From: an uncultured Steroidobacteraceae bacterium
GTDB lineage: Bacteria > Pseudomonadota > Gammaproteobacteria > Steroidobacterales > Steroidobacteraceae
DNA length: 15,322 bases
Assembly: GCA_955652795.1 (NCBI GenBank)
Contig: CATPBQ010000342.1
Coordinates: 1-15,322, forward strand
Direction of reading: 5' to 3'
The notes under the pieces were generated by a model, which did not search any database, was not told the DNA's origin, and saw only the letters and a program-made list of their open reading frames with translations. A program made the position numbers and the translations under genes. Of the stretch, positions 1 through 6,288 are shown piece by piece (the stretch's first letter is position 1; every line of letters starts with the position of its first letter).

Positions 1-877
1 CGGCGGTGCCCGCCACCGGATCGCCGCCTTCCAGCTGCCGCAGCAGCCCTCGCAACTCGTAGCGTGTGTACAGCTCGCGCAGGCGCGCGGTGTCCGGCGC
101 GCCCGGCGCCAGCTCTTCCACCGACAGCGGCAGCGTAAGGTCAGTCCTGATGGTCGCGAGCCGTCGCGACAGCTCGAGCGTGGTAAGTCCCGTGCGCAGG
201 TTCTCGCCCACCTTGCCGGGGATTTCCGCCACGCGCCCGATCAGCTCATCGAGGCCGCCGTACTGCTGCAGCAGCCTGGCGGCGGTTTTCGGCCCCACCT
301 TGTCGATGCCCGGTATGTTGTCGGAGCTGTCGCCAACCAGTGCCAGGTAGTCGACGATCTGCTCGGGGTAGACGTCGAACTTCGCCTTGACCCCGTCGCG
401 GTCGAGCCCCGCGTTGTTCATGGTGTTGATGAGCGTGATCGAGCCGTCGACCAGCTGCGCCATATCCTTGTCGCCGGTGGAAATGAGCACCGTCTGCCCG
501 GCTTGCGCGGCTCGCCGTGCGAGAGTGCCGATCACATCGTCCGCTTCCACGCCCGGCACGCGCAGCAGCGGCAGCCCCTGTGCCTTGATCATCTGCAGCA
601 GCGGCTCGATCTGTGCACGCAGGTCATCGGGCATCGACGGCCGGTGCGCCTTGTACTCGGCGAACAGCTCGTCGCGGAAGGTCTTGCCCGGTGCGTCGAA
701 CACCACGGCAATGCGGCGCGGCTGATAGTCCTTGAGAAACTTCAGCAGCATGTTCAGCACCCCGAGCACGGCTCCGGTCGGCTCGCCGCGCGAGTTGGAC
801 AGCGGCGGCAGGGCGTGAAACGCCCGGTAGACATAAGAGGAGCCGTCGACGAGAACCAGGTCGGGGGAGCGCGTCAT
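1..877 (-). CDS. polA: DNA polymerase I, N-terminal 5'-3' exonuclease part (truncated by window edge)
   Basis: This is the 5' end of the gene for the repair and Okazaki-fragment-processing DNA polymerase. The visible 292 codons encode the flap endonuclease (5'-3' exonuclease) domain and the start of the linker; the 3'-5' exonuclease and polymerase domains lie beyond the left edge. The protein opens with MTRSPDLVLVDGSSYVYRAFHA, the usual PolA N-terminus with the first metal-binding Asp at 11. Further acidic metal ligands are in EADD (111-114) and GDKD (135-138). The helix-hairpin-helix region follows GDSSDNIPG (182-190) and continues into VGPKTAARLL. The ATG at 875-877 has an AGGA Shine-Dalgarno about 8 bases upstream, and no earlier start fits. 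The gene is divergent from the DUF1800 gene. Identification is secure; only completeness is unknown. Confidence 0.96.
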   Translation of the reverse strand, partial: MTRSPDLVLVDGSSYVYRAFHALPPLSNSRGEPTGAVLGVLNMLLKFLKDYQPRRIAVVFDAPGKTFRDELFAEYKAHRPSMPDDLRAQIEPLLQMIKAQGLPLLRVPGVEADDVIGTLARRAAQAGQTVLISTGDKDMAQLVDGSITLINTMNNAGLDRDGVKAKFDVYPEQIVDYLALVGDSSDNIPGIDKVGPKTAARLLQQYGGLDELIGRVAEIPGKVGENLRTGLTTLELSRRLATIRTDLTLPLSVEELAPGAPDTARLRELYTRYELRGLLRQLEGGDPVAGTA

Positions 878-901
878 GCAGGGGTCCTGAAGCGGGCCGC
901 G

Positions 902-927
902 AGTATAGCGGAGGGCGCCGGTCACAA
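902..927 (-). promoter_or_regulatory. Candidate sigma70-type promoter of polA
   Basis: Read on the minus strand, a TATACT box (902-907) lies 14 bases downstream of TTGTGA (922-927). If the -35 is shifted by one or two bases, the spacing becomes 15-16. Transcription would start near position 895, giving a leader of about 18 bases that contains the AGGA Shine-Dalgarno of polA. The -10 match is good and stands out in very GC-rich DNA. The -35 is weak and the spacing short, so this is a candidate only. Confidence 0.4.
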
Positions 928-977
928 GTCCCGCGCCCCGGGTCAACCCCGGGCCCAGCTGGCGCGCTATAAGCCGC

Positions 978-2405
978 ATGCGCGAGTCTTTCACGTCTGC
1001 CATTGCCGCCAACCGCTTCGGGCTCGGCGCCCGTCCCGGGGAGCTCGCCGGGATCGCTGACGACGGGCGCGACTGGCTGCGGGCGCAGCTGCGCGCCGCG
1101 CCCCCGCCGATCGCCGATCCGCAATTGCGCCCGTCGCAGGAAATTCTTGCGCAGGCGCTCGAGCTGCGGCAGGAGCTGCGTGCCAGCCGCAAAGCGGACG
1201 GCGCGGCGAGCGCCGCCCAGCCGGGCGCGGAGGATGGCGCGGCCAGCGCGCTGCAAAAGCTGCCGCAGTTCCTGCGGCCCATTTACGTCAGCGAAGTGAG
1301 CGCGCGTTTTCGCGCAGCCGTGACCACCGATCGTCCGCTCATCGAGCGCCTGACGCAGTTCTGGACCAACCACTTCGCGGTGTCGGTGGACAAGCAATTG
1401 CTCGCCGGGCTGGCGGGCAGTTTCGAGCGCGAAGCCATCCGGCCGCAGGTGCTCGGCACCTTCAGCGAGCTGCTGCTCTCGGTGGAGACACATCCGGCGA
1501 TGCTTCTGTACCTGGACAACCACCTGTCGGTCGGTCCGCATTCCGAGCTGGCGCTGCGCCGCGGGCGGCGCGCACAGGCGCGCGCACTCGGCATCAACGA
1601 AAACCTGGCGCGCGAGATTCTCGAGCTGCACACCCTCGGCGTGGGCGGCGGCTACTCCCAGGGCGACGTCACCACCTTCGCCGAAGTGATCACCGGCTGG
1701 TCGATCGGCGGCGCCGAGGGCGGACGCTTTGCCGGCGGCGAGCCGGGGAAGTTCCTATTCCGCGCCGGGCAGCACGAGCCCGGCGCCAAGCGCGTGCTGG
1801 GCACGCGTTACCCGGACCGCGGCTATGAGCAGGGCGTCGCGGTGCTGCGCGATCTCGCCGCCCACCCCGCCACCGCGCACTTCATCGCCGTGAAACTCGC
1901 GCGTCATTTCATCGCCGACGATCCGCCGCCGGCGGCGGTCGCGCGGCTGGCGCAGGCCTTCACGGTGAGCGGCGGGGATCTGCCGACGGTGTATCGCGCG
2001 CTCATCGACTCGCGCGAAGCCTGGGCGCAGCCGCTCGCCAAGTACAAGACGCCGTCGGATTACATCGTGTCGGGCTTTCGCGGACTCTCGCTGCCGGTGG
2101 ACGCGCAGCACGCGCCGCTCGCGCCGTACGAGCTTCTGGGTCAGAGGACCTGGGCGCCGGGATCGCCCGCGGGCTGGCCGGATCGCGGCGCGGACTGGGA
2201 CGGCGCCTCGGCGCTCATGAAGCGCATCGAATGGGCGGACGCCGTCGGGCAGCGCCTCGGCAACCGCTGCGACGCGGTGCAGCTCGCGCCGCAATTGCTG
2301 GGCGCGAACCTGAGCGCGGCAACCGCCGGCGCCGTGGCGCACGCGGCCAGCCCCGCGCAGGCCGTCACCCTGTTGCTCGCCGCGCCCGAGTTCATGCGGC
2401 GCTGA
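978..2405 (+). CDS. DUF1800 domain-containing protein
   Basis: This 475-residue protein belongs to the DUF1800 family, whose biochemical role is not established. The family hallmarks are present in order: an N-terminal segment ANRFGLGARPGEL (11-23), FWTNHFAV (128-135), the long signature around NENLAREILELHTLGV (207-222), VITGW (237-241), PAGWPD (397-402), and a terminal LLLAAPEFMRR. Residues 70-92 are Ala-rich and look like a flexible insert. I see no signal peptide or membrane segment, although its usual partner (the next gene) has a Tat signal. The next gene starts 13 bases after the stop, so they are almost certainly co-transcribed. The ATG at 978 lacks a clear Shine-Dalgarno, but the family N-terminus begins right after it. 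Family assignment is confident and function is unknown. Confidence 0.9.
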   Translation: MRESFTSAIAANRFGLGARPGELAGIADDGRDWLRAQLRAAPPPIADPQLRPSQEILAQALELRQELRASRKADGAASAAQPGAEDGAASALQKLPQFLRPIYVSEVSARFRAAVTTDRPLIERLTQFWTNHFAVSVDKQLLAGLAGSFEREAIRPQVLGTFSELLLSVETHPAMLLYLDNHLSVGPHSELALRRGRRAQARALGINENLAREILELHTLGVGGGYSQGDVTTFAEVITGWSIGGAEGGRFAGGEPGKFLFRAGQHEPGAKRVLGTRYPDRGYEQGVAVLRDLAAHPATAHFIAVKLARHFIADDPPPAAVARLAQAFTVSGGDLPTVYRALIDSREAWAQPLAKYKTPSDYIVSGFRGLSLPVDAQHAPLAPYELLGQRTWAPGSPAGWPDRGADWDGASALMKRIEWADAVGQRLGNRCDAVQLAPQLLGANLSAATAGAVAHAASPAQAVTLLLAAPEFMRR

Positions 2406-2418
2406 GTGCGAGGAGCGT

Positions 2419-3654
2419 ATGGCACGCATGCAACGACGCGAATTTCTGAACCTGAGTGCCCTGGCCGCGGGCGGCACACTGCTCGCATCACGTCTGGCCT
2501 TCGGGCGCAGCGACACCCGCAAGCCGCGTTTCGTGCTCATCATCATGCGCGGAGCGCTCGACGGGCTCGCCACGGTTGCGCCCTACGGCGATCGCGACTA
2601 CGCGGCGCTGCGCGGCGACCTCGCGCTGCGCGCGCCGGGCGAGCGCAACGGGGCGCTGCCGCTCGAAGGTTTCTTCGGCCTGCATCCCGCGCTCGCCTTT
2701 CTGCAGCAGTGCTACGCGGCGCGCGAGCTGACGGTGTTTCACGCGCTCGCCAGTCCCTATCGCGAGCGCTCGCACTTTGACGGCCAGGACGTTCTGGAAA
2801 ACGGCTCCGCGCGCGCGCACGCGCTCACGACCGGCTGGCTCAATCGCGCGCTCGAGCGCGCGCCGGCGCCGGGACAGCGCGAGGCGGGGGTGGCGCTCGG
2901 TCAGAACATGCCGCTCGTGATGCGCGGCCCGGCTGCCGTGACCTCGTGGTCCGCCTCGAAGCTCACCGCGCTCGATGAGGACACCCTGGGGCGCCTCACC
3001 GATCTGTACGCCAACGACGCACTGCTGGCGACACGCCTGGCGGATGCGCTGGCGGCGGACGCCATCGCGGGGGACGGGGCCGGCAGCGGCGCCGGCATGA
3101 TGCCCGACGCGCCGGATAAGAACGGGCAGGCGCCACGGGCGCGCTATGCGCAGGTGGTGCGGGCGGCCGCGGGTTTCCTGCGCCAGGAGTCCGGACCCAA
3201 GGTGGCGGTGTTCGACACCACCGGTTGGGACACGCACGCCAACGAGGGCGGGGCGCAAGGGCAGCTCGCCGCTCGCCTCGCCTCACTCGATGCGGCACTC
3301 GCGACCCTGAAGCAGGAGCTCGGCGCGACCTGGGGCGACACGGCAGTATTGATGGTGACCGAATTCGGGCGCACCGCGGCCATCAACGGCACGCGCGGCA
3401 CGGATCATGGCACTGCGACCGCGGCTTTCCTGGTCGGCGGGGCCGTCGCGGGCGGGCGCGTGATTGCGGACTGGCCCGGACTATCGGCGCGCGCCCTGTA
3501 CGAGGGACGCGATCTCGCGCCGACGCTCGATCTGCGCTCGGTGCTCAAGGGGCTGCTGCACGAGCATCTCTCAGTGCCGTCGCGCGAGCTCGAGCGGACG
3601 GTGTTTCCCGACAGCGCCGCGGCGCAGCCGCTGCGCGGACTGGTGCGCACCTAG
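2419..3654 (+). CDS. DUF1501 domain-containing protein, Tat-exported
   Basis: This 411-residue protein belongs to DUF1501, a family related to the alkaline phosphatase/sulfatase fold and nearly always encoded beside DUF1800. The N-terminus is a twin-arginine signal: QRREFLNLSALAAGG, with the arginine pair at 6-7 and a hydrophobic stretch to about 28. It therefore probably acts folded in the periplasm or at the surface. Conserved blocks are GALDGL (45-50), SHFDGQD (118-124), GWDTHANEGG (269-278), TEFGRT (314-319) and GTDHG (327-331); their Asp/His residues could bind metal, which is inference. Residues 218-240 form a Gly/Pro-rich insert. AGGAG at 2411-2415 is only 3 bases from the chosen ATG; an in-frame ATG at 2428 would keep the Tat motif but has a 12-base spacing. 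Substrate unknown. Confidence 0.92.
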   Translation: MARMQRREFLNLSALAAGGTLLASRLAFGRSDTRKPRFVLIIMRGALDGLATVAPYGDRDYAALRGDLALRAPGERNGALPLEGFFGLHPALAFLQQCYAARELTVFHALASPYRERSHFDGQDVLENGSARAHALTTGWLNRALERAPAPGQREAGVALGQNMPLVMRGPAAVTSWSASKLTALDEDTLGRLTDLYANDALLATRLADALAADAIAGDGAGSGAGMMPDAPDKNGQAPRARYAQVVRAAAGFLRQESGPKVAVFDTTGWDTHANEGGAQGQLAARLASLDAALATLKQELGATWGDTAVLMVTEFGRTAAINGTRGTDHGTATAAFLVGGAVAGGRVIADWPGLSARALYEGRDLAPTLDLRSVLKGLLHEHLSVPSRELERTVFPDSAAAQPLRGLVRT

Positions 3655-3705
3655 AGCTGCGCCACGCGCGGCCAGGGTGCGCGCCGGCATGCCGCCCTAA
3701 GGCCG

Positions 3706-3963
3706 CTACTTCGGCGCCTGCGAGTCGTCGTCGTTCTTGTCGCCAGGCTTCGGCGGCGGCGCTGTCGCGGGTGTCGGCGTCGCCGTGCTGCTCGGTGGCG
3801 CCCCCGAGTGTGGCGCAGCGGGCTGAGCGGGCGCGGGCTGAGCCGCCGCCGGAGTCGTGATCACCCGGGTATTCCTGTCCGGCAGGTACAACGCACCCTT
3901 CTGTCCGCAGCCCGCCAGCAGCGCTACCAGGCCGCCCGCGAGTATCCAGGCTGTGCGCTTCAT
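3706..3963 (-). CDS. lptM: LPS-assembly lipoprotein LptM (YifL-like)
   Basis: This is an 85-residue lipoprotein. The hydrophobic signal MKRTAWILAGGLVALLAGC ends in a lipobox (LAGC) with the lipidated Cys at 19. It is followed by GQKGALYLPD, the hallmark of LptM, the small outer-membrane lipoprotein that in E. coli assists maturation of the LptDE lipopolysaccharide translocon. The family usually reads GQKGPLYLP, so proline is replaced by alanine here. The rest (36-85) is a Pro/Ala/Thr-rich low-complexity tail ending in a short Asp run (DDD) and SQAPK, longer than the E. coli protein. The frame stays open upstream, but the signal peptide and a 4-base ATGA overlap with the preceding membrane-protein gene fix the start at 3963. 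It is the last gene of its unit and ends convergent with the DUF1501 gene. Confidence 0.85.
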   Translation of the reverse strand: MKRTAWILAGGLVALLAGCGQKGALYLPDRNTRVITTPAAAQPAPAQPAAPHSGAPPSSTATPTPATAPPPKPGDKNDDDSQAPK

Positions 3964-4373
3964 AGCGGCATCGGCTTCTTGTCGCGCAGCGCGAGCCAGC
4001 CGCGCGCCAGGCGGTAGATGATCCACACGGTCAGCGCGAGCAGGCCGATCAAGGCCGCCGGTATGCCGATGATGGTCACGAAGGCGAGCACCGCCAGGCA
4101 CGCCCACAGCACCGCAAACCAGAAGGTGCGCAACTGCCAGCGGAAGTGTGACTCGAGGAACGTGCCGTGAGTCGCCGAGCGGCGCACGTAGTTCATGATC
4201 ACCGCGACGATCGAGGGCAGACTGCCGATGAAGCTGCCGATGATGGTGTGGAAGGTGGTGACACCGATGAGCACCGCCAGCGAATGCAGTGCGTACATCA
4301 CGTGAGTGTAGGTGAGGAGCGACTCATCGACCTGGGGTACGGCGACGGGCATCTGCGGATTCGGGTCTGACAT
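3960..4373 (-). CDS. DUF4870-like small membrane protein
   Basis: This is a 137-residue inner-membrane protein of unknown function that resembles DUF4870-type proteins of proteobacteria. The hydrophilic N-terminus (1-20) is followed by hydrophobic segments at roughly 22-40, 46-61, 84-101 and 103-121. Between the second and third lies the conserved hydrophilic block YVRRSATHGTFLESHFRWQ (62-80), the best family mark. The ATG at 4371-4373 is preceded by a Shine-Dalgarno-like GAGGT. The gene starts 7 bases after the thioesterase stop, and its own stop overlaps the lptM start in ATGA, so translational coupling is likely. The context hints at an envelope role, but this is weak. Confidence 0.82.
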   Translation of the reverse strand: MSDPNPQMPVAVPQVDESLLTYTHVMYALHSLAVLIGVTTFHTIIGSFIGSLPSIVAVIMNYVRRSATHGTFLESHFRWQLRTFWFAVLWACLAVLAFVTIIGIPAALIGLLALTVWIIYRLARGWLALRDKKPMPL

Positions 4374-4380
4374 GTTTACC

Positions 4381-4830
4381 TCAGGAGGCGCTCGGTGCTG
4401 TGTCCGGCCGGCGATCCACGACCGCCATCGTCAGGCGCGAGACACACACCAGGCGCTCGCTCTCATCGCGGATCTCGATGTGCCAAACGTGGCTGCGCCC
4501 GCCCAGGTGGAACGGGCGGGCGGTCGCGGTGACGGTGCCCGCGGATACCGCCCGCAGGTGATTGGCGTTGATCTCCTGCCCCAGGCACAGGGACTGCTGC
4601 ATGTCGACGCACATCATCGAGGCGAGGCTCCCGACAGTTTCCGCGAGCGCAACCGAGGCACCGCCGTGCAGCACGCCGAAGGGCTGATGAGTGTGTTCGT
4701 TCACCGGCATGGTCGCCCGCAGGAAGTCCGGACCGACCTCGGTGATGCGGATGCCGAGGTAGCCGGAGAGACTCCGGCGCCCGCGTTCGGTGAGAGCTTC
4801 GGGAGTGATGCTGGCGCGCCAGATGCTCAT
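4381..4830 (-). CDS. Hotdog-fold acyl-CoA thioesterase (PaaI/YdiI-MenI type)
   Basis: This 149-residue single hotdog-domain protein is the usual length for the PaaI/YdiI thioesterase family, cytosolic multimers that hydrolyse acyl- or aryl-CoA thioesters. The catalytic region HQPFGVLHGGASVALAETVGS (48-68) has the family HGG turn (55-57) and the nucleophile-position Glu64. The segment AGTVTATARPFHLGGRSHVW (97-116) is the CoA-binding strand typical of YdiI/MenI and EntH. That group includes the DHNA-CoA thioesterase of menaquinone synthesis, but no menaquinone gene is present here, so the substrate is open. The ATG at 4828-4830 lacks a strong Shine-Dalgarno. It is the first gene of a three-gene unit and is divergent from the FAH-family gene. 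Confidence 0.88.
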   Translation of the reverse strand: MSIWRASITPEALTERGRRSLSGYLGIRITEVGPDFLRATMPVNEHTHQPFGVLHGGASVALAETVGSLASMMCVDMQQSLCLGQEINANHLRAVSAGTVTATARPFHLGGRSHVWHIEIRDESERLVCVSRLTMAVVDRRPDTAPSAS

Positions 4831-4899
4831 CGGAAGCTAGTCTAGCCGTTTGCACAGTGGCAATCTGCACCCCAGCCTTAAGTCCGGAGCTCGAGTGCG

Positions 4900-5604
4900 A
4901 TGACCGAGTTTGCCTTCCCGCCGCCAGCCGCGCCGAGCGTGGCCGTGGCCGCCAGCAGCCAGCGCTTCCCCGTGCACCGCATCTACTGCGTCGGCCGCAA
5001 CTACGCCGACCACGTGCGCGAGATGGGCGCAGAGCCGCAGGGCGAGCCGCCGGTGTTCTTCACGAAACCCGCGGATGCGGTGGTGGCGAACGGCGCTGCG
5101 GTTCCTTATCCGCCGCGCACCGCCAACTGCCACCATGAGATCGAGCTGGTGGCGGCCATCGGCCGCGGCGGCTGCGACATCCGCGAGCCGCGGGCACTGG
5201 AGCATGTGTTTGGCTACGCGGCGGGCAATGATCTGACACGCCGCGATCTGCAGCACGCGGCGAAGCAGCGCGGTCAGCCGTGGGATGCTGCCAAGGGCTT
5301 TGACTGTTCGGCGCCGATTGCCGCGATCCGCCCGGTGAGCCTCGGCCACCCATCGCGCGGTCGCATCTGGCTCAGTGTCAACGGCGAGTTGCGCCAGGAG
5401 TCGGACGTGAGTCAGATGTTGTGGGACGTGGCGCACATCATCGCTGAGCTGTCGACGCTCTACGAGCTCAAGCCCGGTGACCTCATTTTCACCGGCACGC
5501 CCGCCGGTGTCGGCGCGGTGAAACCCGGCGACCGACTGGAAGGCGGCATCGAGGGGCTCGAGGTGCTGCGCAACACGATCGTCCCGGCCCCGCCCGCCCA
5601 CTGA
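4900..5604 (+). CDS. Fumarylacetoacetate hydrolase family protein, probable fumarylpyruvate hydrolase
   Basis: This 234-residue enzyme of the FAH superfamily hydrolyses a C-C bond in a beta-diketo acid using a divalent metal. The single catalytic domain carries the metal ligands HHEIE (E80, E82) and the Asp of GNDLTRRDLQ (D111), plus K132 in AAKGFDCSAP and the C-terminal FTGTPAGVG (197-205). The N-terminal stretch RIYCVGRNYADHVREMG, with PVFFTKPADAVV after it, matches the small (about 230-residue) fumarylpyruvate hydrolases of gentisate degradation. The homogentisate-pathway FAH is about 420 residues, which this is not. The ATG at 4900 has GGAG about 10 bases upstream. The next gene, 27 bases downstream, encodes the isomerase that acts just before it in the pathway. 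Generic FAHD1-type activity, such as oxaloacetate decarboxylation, cannot be excluded. Confidence 0.88.
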   Translation: MTEFAFPPPAAPSVAVAASSQRFPVHRIYCVGRNYADHVREMGAEPQGEPPVFFTKPADAVVANGAAVPYPPRTANCHHEIELVAAIGRGGCDIREPRALEHVFGYAAGNDLTRRDLQHAAKQRGQPWDAAKGFDCSAPIAAIRPVSLGHPSRGRIWLSVNGELRQESDVSQMLWDVAHIIAELSTLYELKPGDLIFTGTPAGVGAVKPGDRLEGGIEGLEVLRNTIVPAPPAH

Positions 5605-5631
5605 GGACCACACCTGCGCAGCGGATCGAAC

Positions 5632-6288
5632 ATGAAGCTCTACCACTACTTCCGCAGCTCCGCGTCCTACCGCGCACGCATCGCACTCAACTTCAAGGGA
5701 ATCGACTGGGAGGCGGTGCCGGTGGATCTGCGCGCGCCCGCGAGCGCACAGCGCACGCCGGAGTTTCTCGCGCTCAACCCGCTCGGGCTGGTGCCGGTGC
5801 TGGTGGACGGCGACAACACCATCACGCAGTCGCTCGCCATCGTTGAATATCTCGAGGAAGCCTATCCGCAGCCGCCGCTGCTGCCGCACTCGCCCGCCGA
5901 GCGCGCGCAGGTGCGCGCGCTCGCGCTCGCCATCGCCTGCGATATCCACCCGCTCGGCAATCTGCGCGTCCTCAACTACCTGCGCTCAGCGCTCAAGGCG
6001 GATGAGGACGCGGTGAACGCCTGGTTAGGTCAGTGGATCGCGCGGGGATTTCGCGCGCTCGAACTGGATGTGCAGCGCTCGAGCGGCGATGGCCGGCATA
6101 TGTTCGGCGCAGCGGTAACGCTCGCCGACGTGTGTATGGTGCCGCAGATGTACAACGCGCGCCGCTACCACTGCGACCTCACTCCGTTCCCGACGCTGCG
6201 TGCGATCTGCGCGCACCTGGAGACTTTGTCGGCGTTTGCGCTGGCTGCGCCGGAGGCGCAGCCGGGCGCGCCGCGACCCACCCCATGA
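5632..6288 (+). CDS. maiA: Maleylacetoacetate/maleylpyruvate isomerase, zeta-class GST fold
   Basis: This 218-residue glutathione S-transferase family protein isomerises a cis (maleyl) ring-cleavage product to the trans (fumaryl) form using glutathione as cofactor. The zeta-class active-site motif is RSSASYRARIALN (8-20), with alanine where the eukaryotic enzymes have the SSC cysteine, as in many bacterial members. Glutathione-binding segments are NPLGLVPVL (49-57) and TQSLAIVEYL (65-74). In the helical domain, CDIHPLGNLRVLNYL (103-117) is the family signature. Length is normal. The preceding FAH-type gene points to maleylpyruvate as substrate. Its stop overlaps the start of the PTS gene in ATGA, an unexpected coupling of aromatic catabolism to sugar transport. 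Confidence 0.88.
   Translation: MKLYHYFRSSASYRARIALNFKGIDWEAVPVDLRAPASAQRTPEFLALNPLGLVPVLVDGDNTITQSLAIVEYLEEAYPQPPLLPHSPAERAQVRALALAIACDIHPLGNLRVLNYLRSALKADEDAVNAWLGQWIARGFRALELDVQRSSGDGRHMFGAAVTLADVCMVPQMYNARRYHCDLTPFPTLRAICAHLETLSAFALAAPEAQPGAPRPTP

Noticed and set aside
935..957. Repeated CCCGGG palindromes in the polA/DUF1800 gap.
   Set aside because: These are short GC palindromes, common in DNA of this composition, with no consistent spacing or partner sites in the window.
967..978. TATAA-like box (967-972) just before the DUF1800 ATG, suggesting a leaderless transcript.
   Set aside because: The spacing would suit a leaderless start, but there is no matching -35, and one AT-rich hexamer is too little evidence.
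3964..4107. An upstream-extended start for the lptM frame.
   Set aside because: The extension would bury the signal peptide and overlaps the DUF4870 gene. The lipobox spacing needs the start at 3963.
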